The translations under genes and the position numbers were made by a program. A stretch of DNA of 64,000 nt. Source: Bradyrhizobium sp. JYMT SZCCT0428 (lineage in GTDB: Bacteria > Pseudomonadota > Alphaproteobacteria > Rhizobiales > Xanthobacteraceae). Of this stretch, positions 7,953 through 18,113 are shown one piece after another. Numbering within the stretch: position 1 is the stretch's first letter; the number at the start of each line of letters is the position of its first letter. The stretch spans positions 152,186 through 216,185 of the forward strand of contig NZ_JAFCLS010000009.1 of NCBI RefSeq assembly GCF_018131075.1. The letters run 5' to 3'. The notes under the pieces were generated by a model, which saw nothing but the letters and a program-made list of their open reading frames with translations, was not told the origin of the DNA and ran no database searches.

Positions 7953-9291
7953 TCTCCATTCCGGCCGCAAGTTCAAAGATGCAGCGATCTCTTCCGCCCG
8001 CTCCCGCGAGCATGAGCCCGACCGGCACCTCGCCTTCGCGATGCGCGGGCAGCGAGATCGCGCAGCCGTCGAGCATGTTGATCAGCGTGCAATTGCGCAG
8101 CGCGCGCAGGTTCTGCGTCGCGAATGCCTTGTCGTCGGCGAGGTCGGCAATTTTCGGCGGAGTGTTGGCCGTGGTCGGCATGACAAGCGCGTCATAGGGC
8201 GCGATGCGCGCCTCGGTATGCGCGATGAACGATTTTCGCGCGCCGAGCAGATCGATATAGTCGGCAGCACTCATGCCTTCGCCGCGCAGGATGCGGACGT
8301 GAACACGGGGATCGTAGACGTCGCCTTTGCTCACGATCAGATAGCGGTGCCACGCATAGCTTTCCGACGCCGCGAAGCCGCCCTTGGCGTTCATCGCGCC
8401 GACATCGAGGAATTCCGGCACCTCGATCCGTTCGATCAGCGCGCCCTGCCGCGACAGCGTCTCCAATGCCCGCTCAAAGGTCTTTGCAACCTCGTCATCA
8501 AGATCATCGAGCGCGACGGTGGTCGGCACCGCGAGCCGCATGCCCCTGACGGGGCGCGGCTGCAACACCGGCAGCTCAGGCTCGTCGGCCAGCACGGCGT
8601 CCATCGTCGCGCAGCACTGCACGGTGCGCGCCAGCGGCCCGAAACTGTCGAGCGAGAAGGACAGCGGCACGCCGCCGTCGAGCGGCACGCGGCGTTGCGT
8701 CGGCTTGAATCCAACGATGCCGTTGAACGCCGCCGGAATCCGGCAGGAGCCACCGGTGTCGGTGCCGAGCGCGCCATGGGCCATGCCGTCGGCGACCGAG
8801 ACCGCCGCACCCGAGGACGAGCCGCCGGGCACGTGGCCGACGCTGCGGTTCCAGGTGCTTTTCGGCGTGCCGTAATGCGGATTGATGCCGATGCCGGAAT
8901 AGGCGAACTCGGTCATGTTGGTGCGGCCGATCACGATGAAGCCGGCACGGCGCAACCGCGCCACCACGGGCGCGTCGGCTTCCGCCGGCGTGCAATCCTC
9001 CTCCAGTGCCCGCGAGCCGGCGCGGGTCACCTGCCCCTTGATGTCGAACAGATCCTTGATCGAGACCGGGATGCCGGCAAACGGCGACGGCACCGCATGC
9101 GCCTTGCGCAGCCGGTCCATCGCGTCCGCCGCGCCCAGTGCGCCTTCCTTGTCGACATGGATGAACGCACGTGACCCCTCACCCGAGGCGTCGGCGATCT
9201 TGGCGAGACATTCCTCGACCAGCTTGCGGGCGGAGGTCGCTCCGCTGTCGAGATCGGCGGCGAGTGTGGCAAGTGTTGTTGTATTCGGCAT
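7936..9291 (-). CDS. Amidase signature family enzyme
   Basis: 451 residues with the Ser-Ser-Lys triad layout: lysine in VSIKDLFDIKG, the glycine/serine-rich GGSSSGAAVS, and the nucleophile region GTDTGGSCRIPAA. These enzymes hydrolyse amides, ureas or carbamates. It is the third gene of a leftward set after the AtuA-like pair, and the DUF2848 gene overlaps its end. The substrate is unknown; the set suggests a branched or hydroxylated acid or amide. Confidence 0.85.
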   Translation of the reverse strand: MPNTTTLATLAADLDSGATSARKLVEECLAKIADASGEGSRAFIHVDKEGALGAADAMDRLRKAHAVPSPFAGIPVSIKDLFDIKGQVTRAGSRALEEDCTPAEADAPVVARLRRAGFIVIGRTNMTEFAYSGIGINPHYGTPKSTWNRSVGHVPGGSSSGAAVSVADGMAHGALGTDTGGSCRIPAAFNGIVGFKPTQRRVPLDGGVPLSFSLDSFGPLARTVQCCATMDAVLADEPELPVLQPRPVRGMRLAVPTTVALDDLDDEVAKTFERALETLSRQGALIERIEVPEFLDVGAMNAKGGFAASESYAWHRYLIVSKGDVYDPRVHVRILRGEGMSAADYIDLLGARKSFIAHTEARIAPYDALVMPTTANTPPKIADLADDKAFATQNLRALRNCTLINMLDGCAISLPAHREGEVPVGLMLAGAGGRDRCIFELAAGMENGIRG

Positions 9292-9321
9292 GAGTTTCTC
9301 TCGCTGCTTCTCTTTGCTTCG

Positions 9322-9642
9322 CTACTTGTCGTCTGATCCGGGATCAATGTCGAGATCGAGCAGGGCCGAACTCAACGATTTGCCATGGGCATCCAGCGCC
9401 AGCGAACGGGTGACGCCGCCGCCGAGCGCCTGCGTCATCACGAAATTCAACGCGGACAGATTGGGCAGCTCGTAGCGCACCACTTCGCCCTCAACGACCC
9501 CGGCGAAATGCGCCTTCACCCGTTCGCTGGTGACCTGCTCGCGCAGCAGCGGATAATGCTTCGCATCATAGGCGATGACGGAAATGTTCGAAATGTTGCC
9601 CTTGTCGCCGGTGCGGGAATGGGCGATCTCGCGCAGCTTCAC
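9322..9642 (-). CDS. AtuA-like small C-terminal-type domain protein
   Basis: 106 residues: REIAHSRTGDKGNISNISV, then an alpha/beta segment ending LSLDLDIDPG-like. The start is GTG, placed one base after the TGA of the upstream AtuA-like gene (TGAAGTG), which indicates translational coupling. In many AtuA proteins this ferredoxin-like domain is fused to the C-terminus of the large domain; here it is a separate polypeptide. It is probably a subunit of the AtuA-like complex. Confidence 0.75.
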   Translation of the reverse strand: MKLREIAHSRTGDKGNISNISVIAYDAKHYPLLREQVTSERVKAHFAGVVEGEVVRYELPNLSALNFVMTQALGGGVTRSLALDAHGKSLSSALLDLDIDPGSDDK

Positions 9643-9643
9643 T

Positions 9644-10984
9644 TCACGCCCCCACGAAACGCACTTGCGGTTTCGCCAGATCGCGCGGCAACAGCACCGA
9701 TGCCACCGCGACCACATCGCGCGCCGATTTCCAGGCGCCGCCGCCGGCGGCCGGGCCGTTGGTATAGAGCGTTTCGACCTCGTTGCCGATCCTGACCGCC
9801 TCGCGCAGATTTTCCGTGCGCCCCGCGACCCGAACGCGCACTTCATAGGGCTCGTTCGCGCGGGTAGAGATTTCCGCGCCATGCAGGGAATCGACGCCGA
9901 CCAGTTCGAACCGCAACTCGCTGGATTCCACGCCCGTCACCTTCAGCCGTTCGCGCACGATCTCCAGCGCGAGCCGGCCGCGCGCCAGCGCACCGGGGCC
10001 GGCGTAGGAAATCTGCCCTTCACCGATATAGCTGTCGACATAGCCGACCGAGACTTTCAACGTCTCGGTTCGCTGGTGACCTCGGCCGCCACTGACGCAC
10101 ACACGATCGGGCCCGATCTCCTCAATGATCACTTGCGAAAAATCCGCGACCACGTCCGGCTGGAAATACTGCCGGGGATCGTGCACCTCGTAGAGCAACT
10201 GCTCCTTGCAGGTTCGCGCCGTCACCGCACCGCCGGAACCAACAACCTTGGTAATGACGAGGCTGCCGTCCTCACCGACTTCACCGATCGGAAAACCAAG
10301 CCGTGCCAGGTCTGGAACATCCTTGTAACCGGGGTCGGCAAAATAGCCGCCGGTGATCTGGCCCGCGCATTCCAGCAGATGCCCGGCGACGGTGCCCTGC
10401 CCGAGCAAATTCCAGTCGTCCATCGCCCAGCCGAAGGCATGGATCATCGGCGCCAGAAACAGCGCCGGATCGGAAGCCCGCCCGGTGATGACGATATCCG
10501 CGCCCGATTTCAGCGCCTCTGCCATCGGCTCGGCGCCGAGATAGGCATTCGCCGACAGCAAGCGGTTGCCGAGCTGCTTGATGGTGCCGTCGAATTCCAT
10601 GATCGGCAGATCGCCGTCCTTGCAGGCATCGAGCACGTCGTCACCGACGATGGCGGCGATCTTCAGTGAGGACAGCCCGAGCGACTTCGCGATCTCGGCG
10701 GTTTTTCGCGCGGCAGCCTCCGGATTGGCCGCACCCATATTGGTGACGATCTTGATGCCTTTGGCCCCACAAACCGGCAGCACAGCCCGCATGCGCTCCT
10801 CGAGCAGCGGATCGTAGCCGGCTTCCGGGTTTTTCATGCGCGCCTGCTGCGCCAATGCTACCGTGCGCTCGCCGAGGCACTCGAACACCAGGTACTGGAT
10901 GTCGCCCTTTTCGGCGAGTTCGACCGCGGGCTCGATGCGATCGCCCGAATAGCCGGCACCGGATCCTATTCGAATCGTTCGCAC
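9644..10984 (-). CDS. AtuA-like (DUF1446) acyclic terpene utilisation family protein
   Basis: 446 residues opening with TIRIGSGAGYSGDR, typical of the AtuA/DUF1446 family. Later motifs include KIVTNMGAANP, DIVITGRASDPALFLAP and GGAVTARTCKEQLLYE. AtuA is required for citronellol/geranyl-CoA catabolism in Pseudomonas, but the biochemical step is uncertain. This is the first gene of a leftward operon with its small partner, an amidase and DUF2848. No geranyl-CoA carboxylase genes accompany it here, so terpene use is not established. Confidence 0.8.
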   Translation of the reverse strand: MRTIRIGSGAGYSGDRIEPAVELAEKGDIQYLVFECLGERTVALAQQARMKNPEAGYDPLLEERMRAVLPVCGAKGIKIVTNMGAANPEAAARKTAEIAKSLGLSSLKIAAIVGDDVLDACKDGDLPIMEFDGTIKQLGNRLLSANAYLGAEPMAEALKSGADIVITGRASDPALFLAPMIHAFGWAMDDWNLLGQGTVAGHLLECAGQITGGYFADPGYKDVPDLARLGFPIGEVGEDGSLVITKVVGSGGAVTARTCKEQLLYEVHDPRQYFQPDVVADFSQVIIEEIGPDRVCVSGGRGHQRTETLKVSVGYVDSYIGEGQISYAGPGALARGRLALEIVRERLKVTGVESSELRFELVGVDSLHGAEISTRANEPYEVRVRVAGRTENLREAVRIGNEVETLYTNGPAAGGGAWKSARDVVAVASVLLPRDLAKPQVRFVGA

Positions 10985-11195
10985 ATCGTCTCCGTCATCG
11001 CGCTCATTCCGTGCGGCGCAATCAGCGACACCCTAGCGCGGGAAATCACTGGCATACAAGCGCCCTCCACGCTCCCTTGCTTGCGGGAATGCGGCCATGC
11101 GGCGGCACGGCTGGACCGTTGACGGGGAATGGTCAAATGTCGCATCAAGATTGAAACAGACGGGCTCGTGCCCGACCCAGGGAGGAATGCCTGAC

Positions 11196-11609
11196 ATGGC
11201 AGAGCCAGCGCGCGCCAAACCGAAGCCGACCCCGGAAACCCAGCATTTCTGGGACGGTACTGCGGCCGGCGAATTGCGCCTGCAGCGCTGCGACGCCTGC
11301 GCCAATGTCTATTTCCCGCCGCGCCCGTTCTGCCCATCCTGCGCCTCGCGCAAGGTCAGCGTGTTCAAGGCGAGCGGCAAGGCCAAGCTTTACAGCTACG
11401 TCATCAACCATCGTCCCGCCGCGCCCGGCTTTACGCCGCCTTACGCGATCGCCGTCGTCGAGCTCGACGAAGGTCCGCGCATGATGAGCAACATCATCGA
11501 TTGCCCGCAGACGCCGGAGGCGCTCGAACTCGACATGAAGCTCGAGGTCGCGTTCGAGAAGCTCGACGACAAGATCACCCTTCCCCAGTTCCGTCCGGCG
11601 AAGGGTTAA
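11196..11609 (+). CDS. Zinc-ribbon OB-fold protein, thiolase partner
   Basis: 137 residues. An N-terminal helix (ETQHFWDGTAAGELRLQRC) leads into a zinc ribbon with cysteines at CDACANVYF and FCPSCASRK, followed by an OB fold that contains YSYVINHRP. Such DUF35-type proteins pair with thiolase-like proteins in acyl-CoA and steroid side-chain metabolism, often as obligate complexes. The thiolase starts 4 bases downstream. I chose the ATG at 11196 (GGAGG ten bases upstream) over in-frame starts at 11097 and 11187. Confidence 0.85.
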   Translation: MAEPARAKPKPTPETQHFWDGTAAGELRLQRCDACANVYFPPRPFCPSCASRKVSVFKASGKAKLYSYVINHRPAAPGFTPPYAIAVVELDEGPRMMSNIIDCPQTPEALELDMKLEVAFEKLDDKITLPQFRPAKG

Positions 11610-11613
11610 GCGT

Positions 11614-12753
11614 ATGCGCAGAAACCAGGTCGCCGTCGTCGGCGCTGCCGAGACCACCGAACTCGGCGTCATTCCCAACATGTCGCAGATCCAGCTGCAC
11701 GCGGATGCGGCGCTCAACGCCATCGCCGATGCCGGATTGAAACTGTCCGACATCGACGGCATCGCCACCGCGGTGGAAACCCCGCAGCAGATCGCCCACT
11801 ATCTCGGCATCAAGCCGACCTGGGTCGACGGCACTTCCGTTGGCGGCTGTTCGTTCATGCTGCATGTCCGCCATGCCGCCGCCGCGATCGAGGCCGGGCT
11901 TTGCAAGACCGTGCTGATCACCCATGCCGAGAGCGGCAAGTCGATGATCGGAAAACTGCCGCGCTCGACGCCGCCGGACAGCCTCAACGGCCAGTTCGAG
12001 TCCCCGTTCGGCGTGTTCGGCCCGCCCAGCATGTTTCCGATACCCGTGCTGCGCTACATGAAGACCTATGGCATCACCCATGAGCAGATCGCCATGGTCG
12101 CGGTGGTGCAGCGCGAATGGGCCGCGAAGAACCCGCGCGCCACCATGAAGGCGCCGATCACGGTTGAGGACGTGCTGAACTCGAAGATGATCGCCTATCC
12201 GTTCCGCATCCTGCAATGCTGCCTCGTCACCGACGGCGGCGGCGCGCTGATCCTCACCTCGGCCGACCGCGCCAAGGATTTTCCGCAGAAGCCGGTCTAT
12301 ATCCTCGGCACCGGCGAGAGCGTGGAAACGCCGATGGTCAGCCAGATGGAGACCTTCAACTCTTCGCGCGCCTTCACGACGGCGGGACCGCTCGCGTTCA
12401 GGGAGGCCGGCATTGCGCACAAGGACGTCGATCATCTGATGATCTACGACGCCTTCGCGCATCTGCCGCTGTTCGGCCTCGGCGATCTCGGCTTCATGCC
12501 GCATGAAGAGACCGGCAGGTTCATCGCCGAGGGCAACACGCGCCCCGGCGGCAAGCTGCCGCTCAACACCAATGGCGGCGGCCTGAGCTACATGCATTCG
12601 GGCATGTACGGCATGTACGCGCTGCAGGAAAGCGTGCGCCAAATGCGCGGTATCGCGCCGGCGCAGGTCAAGGACGCCAGGATATCGGTGTGCCACGGCG
12701 TCGGCGGCATGTTCGCGGCGTCGGGCACGATCATTTTTACGAACGAGAAGTGA
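11614..12753 (+). CDS. Thiolase family protein (lipid-transfer/SCP2-like acetyl-CoA acetyltransferase)
   Basis: 379 residues of the thiolase superfamily: VAVVGAAETTELG at the N-terminus, GTSVGGCSFMLHVRHA where the active-site cysteine loop lies, GGALILTS, and a C-terminal NTNGGGLSYMHSG plus VCHGVGGMFAASG. This is the SCP-x/non-decarboxylating lineage that works with an OB-fold partner, encoded directly upstream. It may cleave 3-oxoacyl-CoA or act as a retro-aldolase on acyl-CoAs; sequence alone does not decide. Confidence 0.82.
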   Translation: MRRNQVAVVGAAETTELGVIPNMSQIQLHADAALNAIADAGLKLSDIDGIATAVETPQQIAHYLGIKPTWVDGTSVGGCSFMLHVRHAAAAIEAGLCKTVLITHAESGKSMIGKLPRSTPPDSLNGQFESPFGVFGPPSMFPIPVLRYMKTYGITHEQIAMVAVVQREWAAKNPRATMKAPITVEDVLNSKMIAYPFRILQCCLVTDGGGALILTSADRAKDFPQKPVYILGTGESVETPMVSQMETFNSSRAFTTAGPLAFREAGIAHKDVDHLMIYDAFAHLPLFGLGDLGFMPHEETGRFIAEGNTRPGGKLPLNTNGGGLSYMHSGMYGMYALQESVRQMRGIAPAQVKDARISVCHGVGGMFAASGTIIFTNEK

Positions 12754-12764
12754 AAGGTCTGATC

Positions 12765-12843
12765 TGTCATTGCCGGGCTTGACCCGGCAATCCATCATCT
12801 TCCGAAGAAGGATGGATGCGCGGGTCAAGCCCGCGCATGACAA
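12765..12843. repeat. Palindromic repeat, TGTCATTGCCGGGC type
   Basis: Composite hairpin: TTGCCGGGCTTGACCCGGCAA on the left and GCGCGGGTCAAGCCCGCGC on the right, with ATCCATC/GATGGAT arms between. It lies between thiolase and SDR genes. Confidence 0.75.
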
Positions 12844-12888
12844 GACCGAGCTTCCTTCAGCTATCGACAAACAGGACGGAGAACCACC

Positions 12889-13803
12889 ATGACCAAATCA
12901 CTGCAGGACAAAGTCATCATCGTCACCGGCGCGGGCCGCGGCATCGGCAGGGAGATCGCCCTGCTCTGCGCCGCCGAGGGGGCAAAGGTCGTGGTCAACG
13001 ATCCCGGCGTTGCCGCCGACGGCGCGGGCAACAGCGCAGCTCCCGCCGAGGAAGTGGTGGAAGAAATCAAGAAGCGCGGCGGCACGGCGGTCGCCAATTT
13101 CGAGTCGGTGGCGGAAGCGATCCCCGCGAGCAAGATCGTCAAGGCGGCGACCGATCATTTCGGCCGGCTCGACGGCGTGGTCAACAATGCCGGCATCCTG
13201 CGCGACATGATCTTCCATAAAATGAGCGTCGAAGCCTTCGAATCCGTCATCAAGGTGCATCTGATGGGCTCGTTCTATGTCAGCCACGCCGCGGCGCGGC
13301 TGTTCCGCGAACAGGAGAGCGGCTCCTTCGTGCACTTCACCTCGACCTCGGGCCTGATCGGCAATTTCGGCCAGGCGAATTACGCCGCCGCCAAGCTCGG
13401 CATCGTCGGCCTGTCCAAGTCGATCGCGCTCGACATGGGCCGCTTCAACGTCCGCTCGAACTGCGTCTCGCCGTTCGCCTGGACCCGCATGATCGGCACC
13501 ATCCCGACCGAGACCGACGCCGAGAAGGCGCGCGTCGAGAAGATCAAGCAGATGGGCCCGGAGAAGATCGCGCCGGTCTGCGCGCATCTGCTCTCGGACG
13601 ACGCCAAGGACGTCACCGGACAGATCTTCGGCGTGCGCATGAACGAGATCTTCCTGTTCGGCCAGCACCGTCCGGTGCGCTCGGTGCACCGCAGCGAGGG
13701 CTGGACGCCACAGACCATCGCCGAGCACGGCATGCCGGCGCTGAAGGGATCATTCTCCAAGCTAGATCGCTCGGCGGACGTCTTCACCTGGGATCCGATC
13801 TGA
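12889..13803 (+). CDS. Short-chain dehydrogenase (multifunctional-enzyme type-2-like)
   Basis: 304 residues. Rossmann glycine motif TGAGRGIGREIA, NNAG in VNNAGILRD, serine in STSGLIGNFG and the catalytic YAAAK. The long insertion after the second beta strand (VVNDPGVAADGAG) is typical of SDRs related to the dehydrogenase domain of peroxisomal multifunctional enzyme 2, which oxidise 3-hydroxyacyl-CoA. Position after the thiolase pair supports a beta-oxidation or steroid-type role. Confidence 0.83.
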   Translation: MTKSLQDKVIIVTGAGRGIGREIALLCAAEGAKVVVNDPGVAADGAGNSAAPAEEVVEEIKKRGGTAVANFESVAEAIPASKIVKAATDHFGRLDGVVNNAGILRDMIFHKMSVEAFESVIKVHLMGSFYVSHAAARLFREQESGSFVHFTSTSGLIGNFGQANYAAAKLGIVGLSKSIALDMGRFNVRSNCVSPFAWTRMIGTIPTETDAEKARVEKIKQMGPEKIAPVCAHLLSDDAKDVTGQIFGVRMNEIFLFGQHRPVRSVHRSEGWTPQTIAEHGMPALKGSFSKLDRSADVFTWDPI

Positions 13804-13816
13804 GCCGCGACAACAC

Positions 13817-13845
13817 AGGGTGGGCAAAGACGCTTTGCCCACCCT
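13817..13845. terminator. Perfect 13-bp hairpin after the SDR gene
   Basis: AGGGTGGGCAAAG and CTTTGCCCACCCT pair perfectly around an ACG loop, 14 bases after the SDR stop. There is no U-run on the + strand, so it may be a repeat rather than a true intrinsic terminator. Confidence 0.5.
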
Positions 13846-13976
13846 CCAAAGCTGGCCCCGCTCCGGCATAAGGACGCTACTTCCGCTTCATCCCCAGGTT
13901 GTTCGACGAAACTCGCCTGCTTTATGCCCAATTGCGGGCACATGATTTCCTTCCAACGAAAAACTGGGAGGAAAAA

Positions 13977-15149
13977 ATGACAACTCCGCTACCCCAAGAG
14001 CCTCACTCAACTGGCGCCAGGACGAACGGACTGGATCGTCGCGCGCTTTTGCGCGGTGCAACCGTGCTGGCCACCGCGGCCGTAACCATGACAGCGGCCT
14101 CTGCGGCAAGCGTAGCCCCGTTAGGCCAATCGGGGGTCCCCACCCCGTCAACCGGTCCGTTGCCTTTGGGACCGCTACCCGGGGCCCGCTATCCTGACGC
14201 CCGCCTCGAGTCGATGAAAAAGAAGGGGGTTTCGTTCGGGCCTACCGGTTTCCCGGCCTTTGCCGGCACCATGGCCGTCGAGCGCGTCGCAACCGGGTTC
14301 CGCTGGGCCGAAGGGCCGGTTTACTTCCCGGCCGGCCGCTACGTGCTGTTCTCTGACATTCCCAACAACCGCATCATGCGCTTCTCGGAGGATGACGGTC
14401 ACGTCAGCGTCTACCGCCAGCCGTCGATGAACTCGAACGGCAACACCATCGATCGGGAAGGACGCCTGATCACCTGCGAACATAGCGGCCGACGGGTGAC
14501 CCGGACCGAACTCGACGGCACGATCACCATCATCGCCGACAAGTACAATGGCAAGAAGCTGAACTCGCCGAACGACGCGGTCGTCGCGGCCGATGGTTCG
14601 ATCTGGTTCTGCGATCCGGCCTACGGCATCGGCGGCTTCTATGAGGGCATCAAGGACGATGCCGAGCAGGACAAGAAGAACGTCTACCGGGTCGATCCGA
14701 AATCCGGCGACATCAAGATGGTCGTCGACGACTTCGTGCAGCCCAACGGCCTTTGCTTCTCGCCCGACGAGAAGAAGCTCTATATCTGCGACACCGGCTT
14801 CACCGACGGGCCGGACAACCCGTCGCATATCCGCGTGTTCGATGTGGATCTCGCGGGCGGAAAGCTCTCGAACAGCAAGGTCTTTGCGGAGATGCCCAAG
14901 CCCAGCATTACCGACGGGCTTCGCTGTGACACCGCCGGGCGTCTTTGGTGCTCCGTGGGTTGGGGCGATCCGAACGAGGACGGCGTGCGCTGCTACATGC
15001 CTGACGGCGATCTGCTCGGCAAGATCCACATCCCGGAGACGGTTGCAAATTTGTGCTTTGGCGGCATGCAGCGTAACCGCCTCTACATCTGCGGCTCGTC
15101 ATCGCTCTACGCCGTTTACACCAGTGCGCAGGGCGCGATGAAGCCGTAA
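13977..15149 (+). CDS. Exported SMP-30/gluconolactonase-type beta-propeller protein
   Basis: 390 residues. The N-terminus carries a Tat-like signal: LDRRALLRG followed by a hydrophobic Ala/Thr stretch ending near SAAS, so export in folded form is likely. The mature part is a six-bladed propeller with RWAEGPVYF, NSNGNTIDREGRL, LNSPNDAVV and DGLRCDTAGRLW, which hold the metal ligands of SMP-30/gluconolactonase proteins. Such enzymes hydrolyse sugar or aromatic lactones. The start at 13977 follows GGGAGG. An earlier in-frame ATG at 13899 lacks a comparable site. Confidence 0.82.
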   Translation: MTTPLPQEPHSTGARTNGLDRRALLRGATVLATAAVTMTAASAASVAPLGQSGVPTPSTGPLPLGPLPGARYPDARLESMKKKGVSFGPTGFPAFAGTMAVERVATGFRWAEGPVYFPAGRYVLFSDIPNNRIMRFSEDDGHVSVYRQPSMNSNGNTIDREGRLITCEHSGRRVTRTELDGTITIIADKYNGKKLNSPNDAVVAADGSIWFCDPAYGIGGFYEGIKDDAEQDKKNVYRVDPKSGDIKMVVDDFVQPNGLCFSPDEKKLYICDTGFTDGPDNPSHIRVFDVDLAGGKLSNSKVFAEMPKPSITDGLRCDTAGRLWCSVGWGDPNEDGVRCYMPDGDLLGKIHIPETVANLCFGGMQRNRLYICGSSSLYAVYTSAQGAMKP

Positions 15150-15157
15150 GCTGAGGC

Positions 15158-15227
15158 GGCGAATGGGGAGTGGCGAATAGCGAATGGGGACTCTTCCATT
15201 CGCTACTCGCTATTCGCCATTCGCCCC
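15158..15227. repeat. GGCGAATGGGGAG palindrome
   Basis: Imperfect inverted repeat built from GGCGAATAGCGAATGG-type words and their complements, between two convergent genes. Its place would allow it to act as a two-way terminator. Confidence 0.6.
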
Positions 15228-15230
15228 TTC

Positions 15231-18014
15231 CTACCCGCTATTCCTTAACCCCGCCGAAACGCCGTTGATGGTGATCTGAATGCCGCGCAGGACCTGCTCG
15301 TCGGGGTTTTGCGCGCGGTGCTCCTTCAGTAGCTCCACTTGCACGTGGTTGAGCGGATCGAGATAGGGAAAGCGGTTGCGGATCGAGCGCTCGAGCAGCG
15401 GGTTACTCTGCAACAACCGCTCCTGCTGCATGATCTTCAGCAACAGACCGATGCAGCTGTGCCATTCCTCGCGGATGCGCCCGAAAATCTTCTCGCGCAG
15501 CGCCACGTCAGGCACCAGTTCGGCATAGCGCGAGGCGATCGCGATCGAGCTCTTGGCCAGCACCATGTCCATGTTCGACAGCAGCATCCGGAAGAACGGC
15601 CATTCCCGATAAAGCTCCTGCAGGAACGGCATGCCCTGCTCGGGATGTTCCGCGATCCAGGTCTCCACCGCGCTGGCAAAGCCATACCAGCCCGGCAGCA
15701 TCAGGCGGCATTGCGCCCAGCTGAACACCCAGGGAATCGCGCGCAGATCCTCGATCTCGCGGGTTTTCTTGCGTGAGGCGGGACGGCTGCCGATGTTGAG
15801 CGTGGCGATCTCGTTGATGACGGTGGAGCCCCAGAAGTAGTCGGCAAATCCCTCGGTCTCATAGACCAGCCCGCGATAGGCCCTGAAGGCCAGCGCGGAC
15901 AATTCCTCCATCGCCTTCAGATATTCCGGACGCGGCGCGCTGTGCTTCGGCTGCAGCAGGCTCGCCTCCAGCGTCGCCGCCGTCAGAATTTCGAGATTGT
16001 TGCGGCCGACTTCGGCGTTGGAATATTTGCTGGAGATGATCTCGCCCTGCTCGGTGATGCGGATCTGGCCGTTCACCGCCCCGCCGGGCTGCGCGATGAT
16101 CGCGTCATAGCTCGGCCCGCCGCCGCGGCCGACCGAACCGCCGCGGCCGTGGAAAAGCCGCAGGCGGATGTGATGGCGTTCGAACACCTCGATCAGGCCG
16201 ATTTCGGCCTTGTAGAGTTCCCAGCCCGACGTGACGAAGCCGCCGTCCTTGTTGCTGTCGGAATAGCCGAGCATCACTTCCTGAATCGCGCCGCGGCTGT
16301 CCACCAGCTTGCGGTAATCGTGCAGCGACAAAATGCGGTCCATGATGCCGCTGGAGCCCTGAAGGTCCTCGATGGTCTCGAACAGCGGCACGATGTTGAT
16401 CGCGCAGCGGCCCGAGGGATGAACGAGGCCGGCTTCCTTCAGAAGCAGCGCGACCTCCAGCATGTCGGACACCCCCTTGCACATGGAGATGATGCACTGG
16501 GGGATAGCGGCCGAACCATAACGGGCATGCGCCTCGGCGGCCGCATGGAATAGCGCGAGTTCGCCGATCGTCTCCTCGCTGTATTTCACAAAAGCCGACG
16601 TCAGCGGACGCGCATTGCCGAGCTCCTTGACGAGCAACGCGATGCGCGCCTCCTCATTCAACGCCAGATAGGACATGCCGGGCATCGCCGCGTCGATCAA
16701 CTCCGCGACGGTGCGTTCGTGCACGGCCGAATTTTGCCTGATATCGAGGCTCGCGAGGTGGAAACCGAAGCAATCCACGGCCCGGCGCAACAGGCGCAGC
16801 CGACCGCGCGCAATCACGCCGGAATTGTTCGAGATCAGCGAGCGATAGAGGATATCGAGATCGGCCTTGAATTCCGCGACATCGGCGTAAGGCGCGGCCT
16901 CGCCGACCGCCGGGCGTCTGGTCTCCACGTCCAGCCGCGTCGCGGTCGCGGTGAGGCGTGCGTAGATGCCGGATACCGCAAGACGATAGGGCTCGCCGCT
17001 TCGGTGCGGCGACTTGTCCGGCGAACGCTCCGCAAGGACACGCAAATCCTTGGAAACATCGGCCAGATGCGCCGCCATCGACAATTCGGCGCCGAGGAGA
17101 TGCAGTTCCTCCAGATAAAACCGCAGCACCCGGCTGGACTGCAATTTCAGCGTCCCGCGCACCACGTCGGCGGTCACGAACGGATTGCCGTCGCGGTCGC
17201 CGCCGATCCAGCTTCCCATCTTGAGAAACGAAGCCAGTTCGCCCCTGCTGCTATCGCCCTCGTTCAGCCGGTCCTCCAGCGCACAATGCAGCCGCGGCAC
17301 CTCATGCAGGAACGTGTAGTCGTAGAACGACAGGCCATTGGCAACCTCGTCGAGCACCGTGAGCTTGGTCCGGCGCAAGAGGTTGGTCTTCCACAACGTC
17401 AGCACCGCGCGGCGCAATTGCTCGTCGCTCGCCTCGATCTCATCCGGCGTCAGTTGCACCCGCTCCTTGCGGTCGAGCAGCGCGGCGATCTCCATTTCGC
17501 GATCGATCGTGCTTTTGCGTCGAACTTCGGTGGGATGGGCGGTCAGCACCGGACTGACCTGGGCACTTGCGAAAAACTTGCGCAGATCGGCCGCACTGAT
17601 GCCGGCCGTGCGCGCGTGCGCCAGGGTCTGGGCCAGCATGCTGGCGCGCGGCGCCCCGCCGGGCCCGGTCCGCGCCCGCATCTGGCGGATGTTGTTCTGG
17701 TCCTCGGCGATGTTGGCCAGATGCGAGAAATAGCTGAAGGCGCGCACGATCCGCACCGTCTGGCTGATCGACATGCTGTCGAGGATCTGTTCGAGCTCTC
17801 GCCGCGCCGGCTTGTCGTCGTCGCGGTGGAACCGGATCGAGGTCTGCCGGATGCGCTCGACGAGGTCGAAGACGTCGGCGCCTTCCTGGTCACGCACGGT
17901 ATCGCCGAGAATGCGCCCGAGCAGCCTGATATCGTTCCTCAGCCGGGCGTCCTCCGCGTCTTCGACGCGGTTGGCACGGATCTCGGTCTCGGAAGGCACG
18001 GTCTGGGGTGACAT
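15231..18014 (-). CDS. ppc: Phosphoenolpyruvate carboxylase
   Basis: 927 residues, full length. Catalytic His160 lies in [13 protein letters not shown]. The second signature is [13 protein letters not shown], followed by the glycine-rich [14 protein letters not shown] loop. The enzyme makes oxaloacetate from PEP and bicarbonate as an anaplerotic reaction. The extreme C-terminus reads GLRNSG, where most family members end in (R/Q)NTG; serine for threonine is conservative. It is followed on the left by a palindromic repeat and lies downstream of an acyl-CoA ligase on the same strand with a 236-base gap, so it probably has its own promoter. Confidence 0.95.
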   Translation of the reverse strand: MSPQTVPSETEIRANRVEDAEDARLRNDIRLLGRILGDTVRDQEGADVFDLVERIRQTSIRFHRDDDKPARRELEQILDSMSISQTVRIVRAFSYFSHLANIAEDQNNIRQMRARTGPGGAPRASMLAQTLAHARTAGISAADLRKFFASAQVSPVLTAHPTEVRRKSTIDREMEIAALLDRKERVQLTPDEIEASDEQLRRAVLTLWKTNLLRRTKLTVLDEVANGLSFYDYTFLHEVPRLHCALEDRLNEGDSSRGELASFLKMGSWIGGDRDGNPFVTADVVRGTLKLQSSRVLRFYLEELHLLGAELSMAAHLADVSKDLRVLAERSPDKSPHRSGEPYRLAVSGIYARLTATATRLDVETRRPAVGEAAPYADVAEFKADLDILYRSLISNNSGVIARGRLRLLRRAVDCFGFHLASLDIRQNSAVHERTVAELIDAAMPGMSYLALNEEARIALLVKELGNARPLTSAFVKYSEETIGELALFHAAAEAHARYGSAAIPQCIISMCKGVSDMLEVALLLKEAGLVHPSGRCAINIVPLFETIEDLQGSSGIMDRILSLHDYRKLVDSRGAIQEVMLGYSDSNKDGGFVTSGWELYKAEIGLIEVFERHHIRLRLFHGRGGSVGRGGGPSYDAIIAQPGGAVNGQIRITEQGEIISSKYSNAEVGRNNLEILTAATLEASLLQPKHSAPRPEYLKAMEELSALAFRAYRGLVYETEGFADYFWGSTVINEIATLNIGSRPASRKKTREIEDLRAIPWVFSWAQCRLMLPGWYGFASAVETWIAEHPEQGMPFLQELYREWPFFRMLLSNMDMVLAKSSIAIASRYAELVPDVALREKIFGRIREEWHSCIGLLLKIMQQERLLQSNPLLERSIRNRFPYLDPLNHVQVELLKEHRAQNPDEQVLRGIQITINGVSAGLRNSG

Positions 18015-18113
18015 GGTCGGCTACTCCAGAGGCTTGCCCGGCAGGTTCTGGAGTGTGCAAGTTTTTTGCCGCAGTGCAAGATAAAGATGGAGGCGGTGCA
18101 ATCTCCAATTTTT

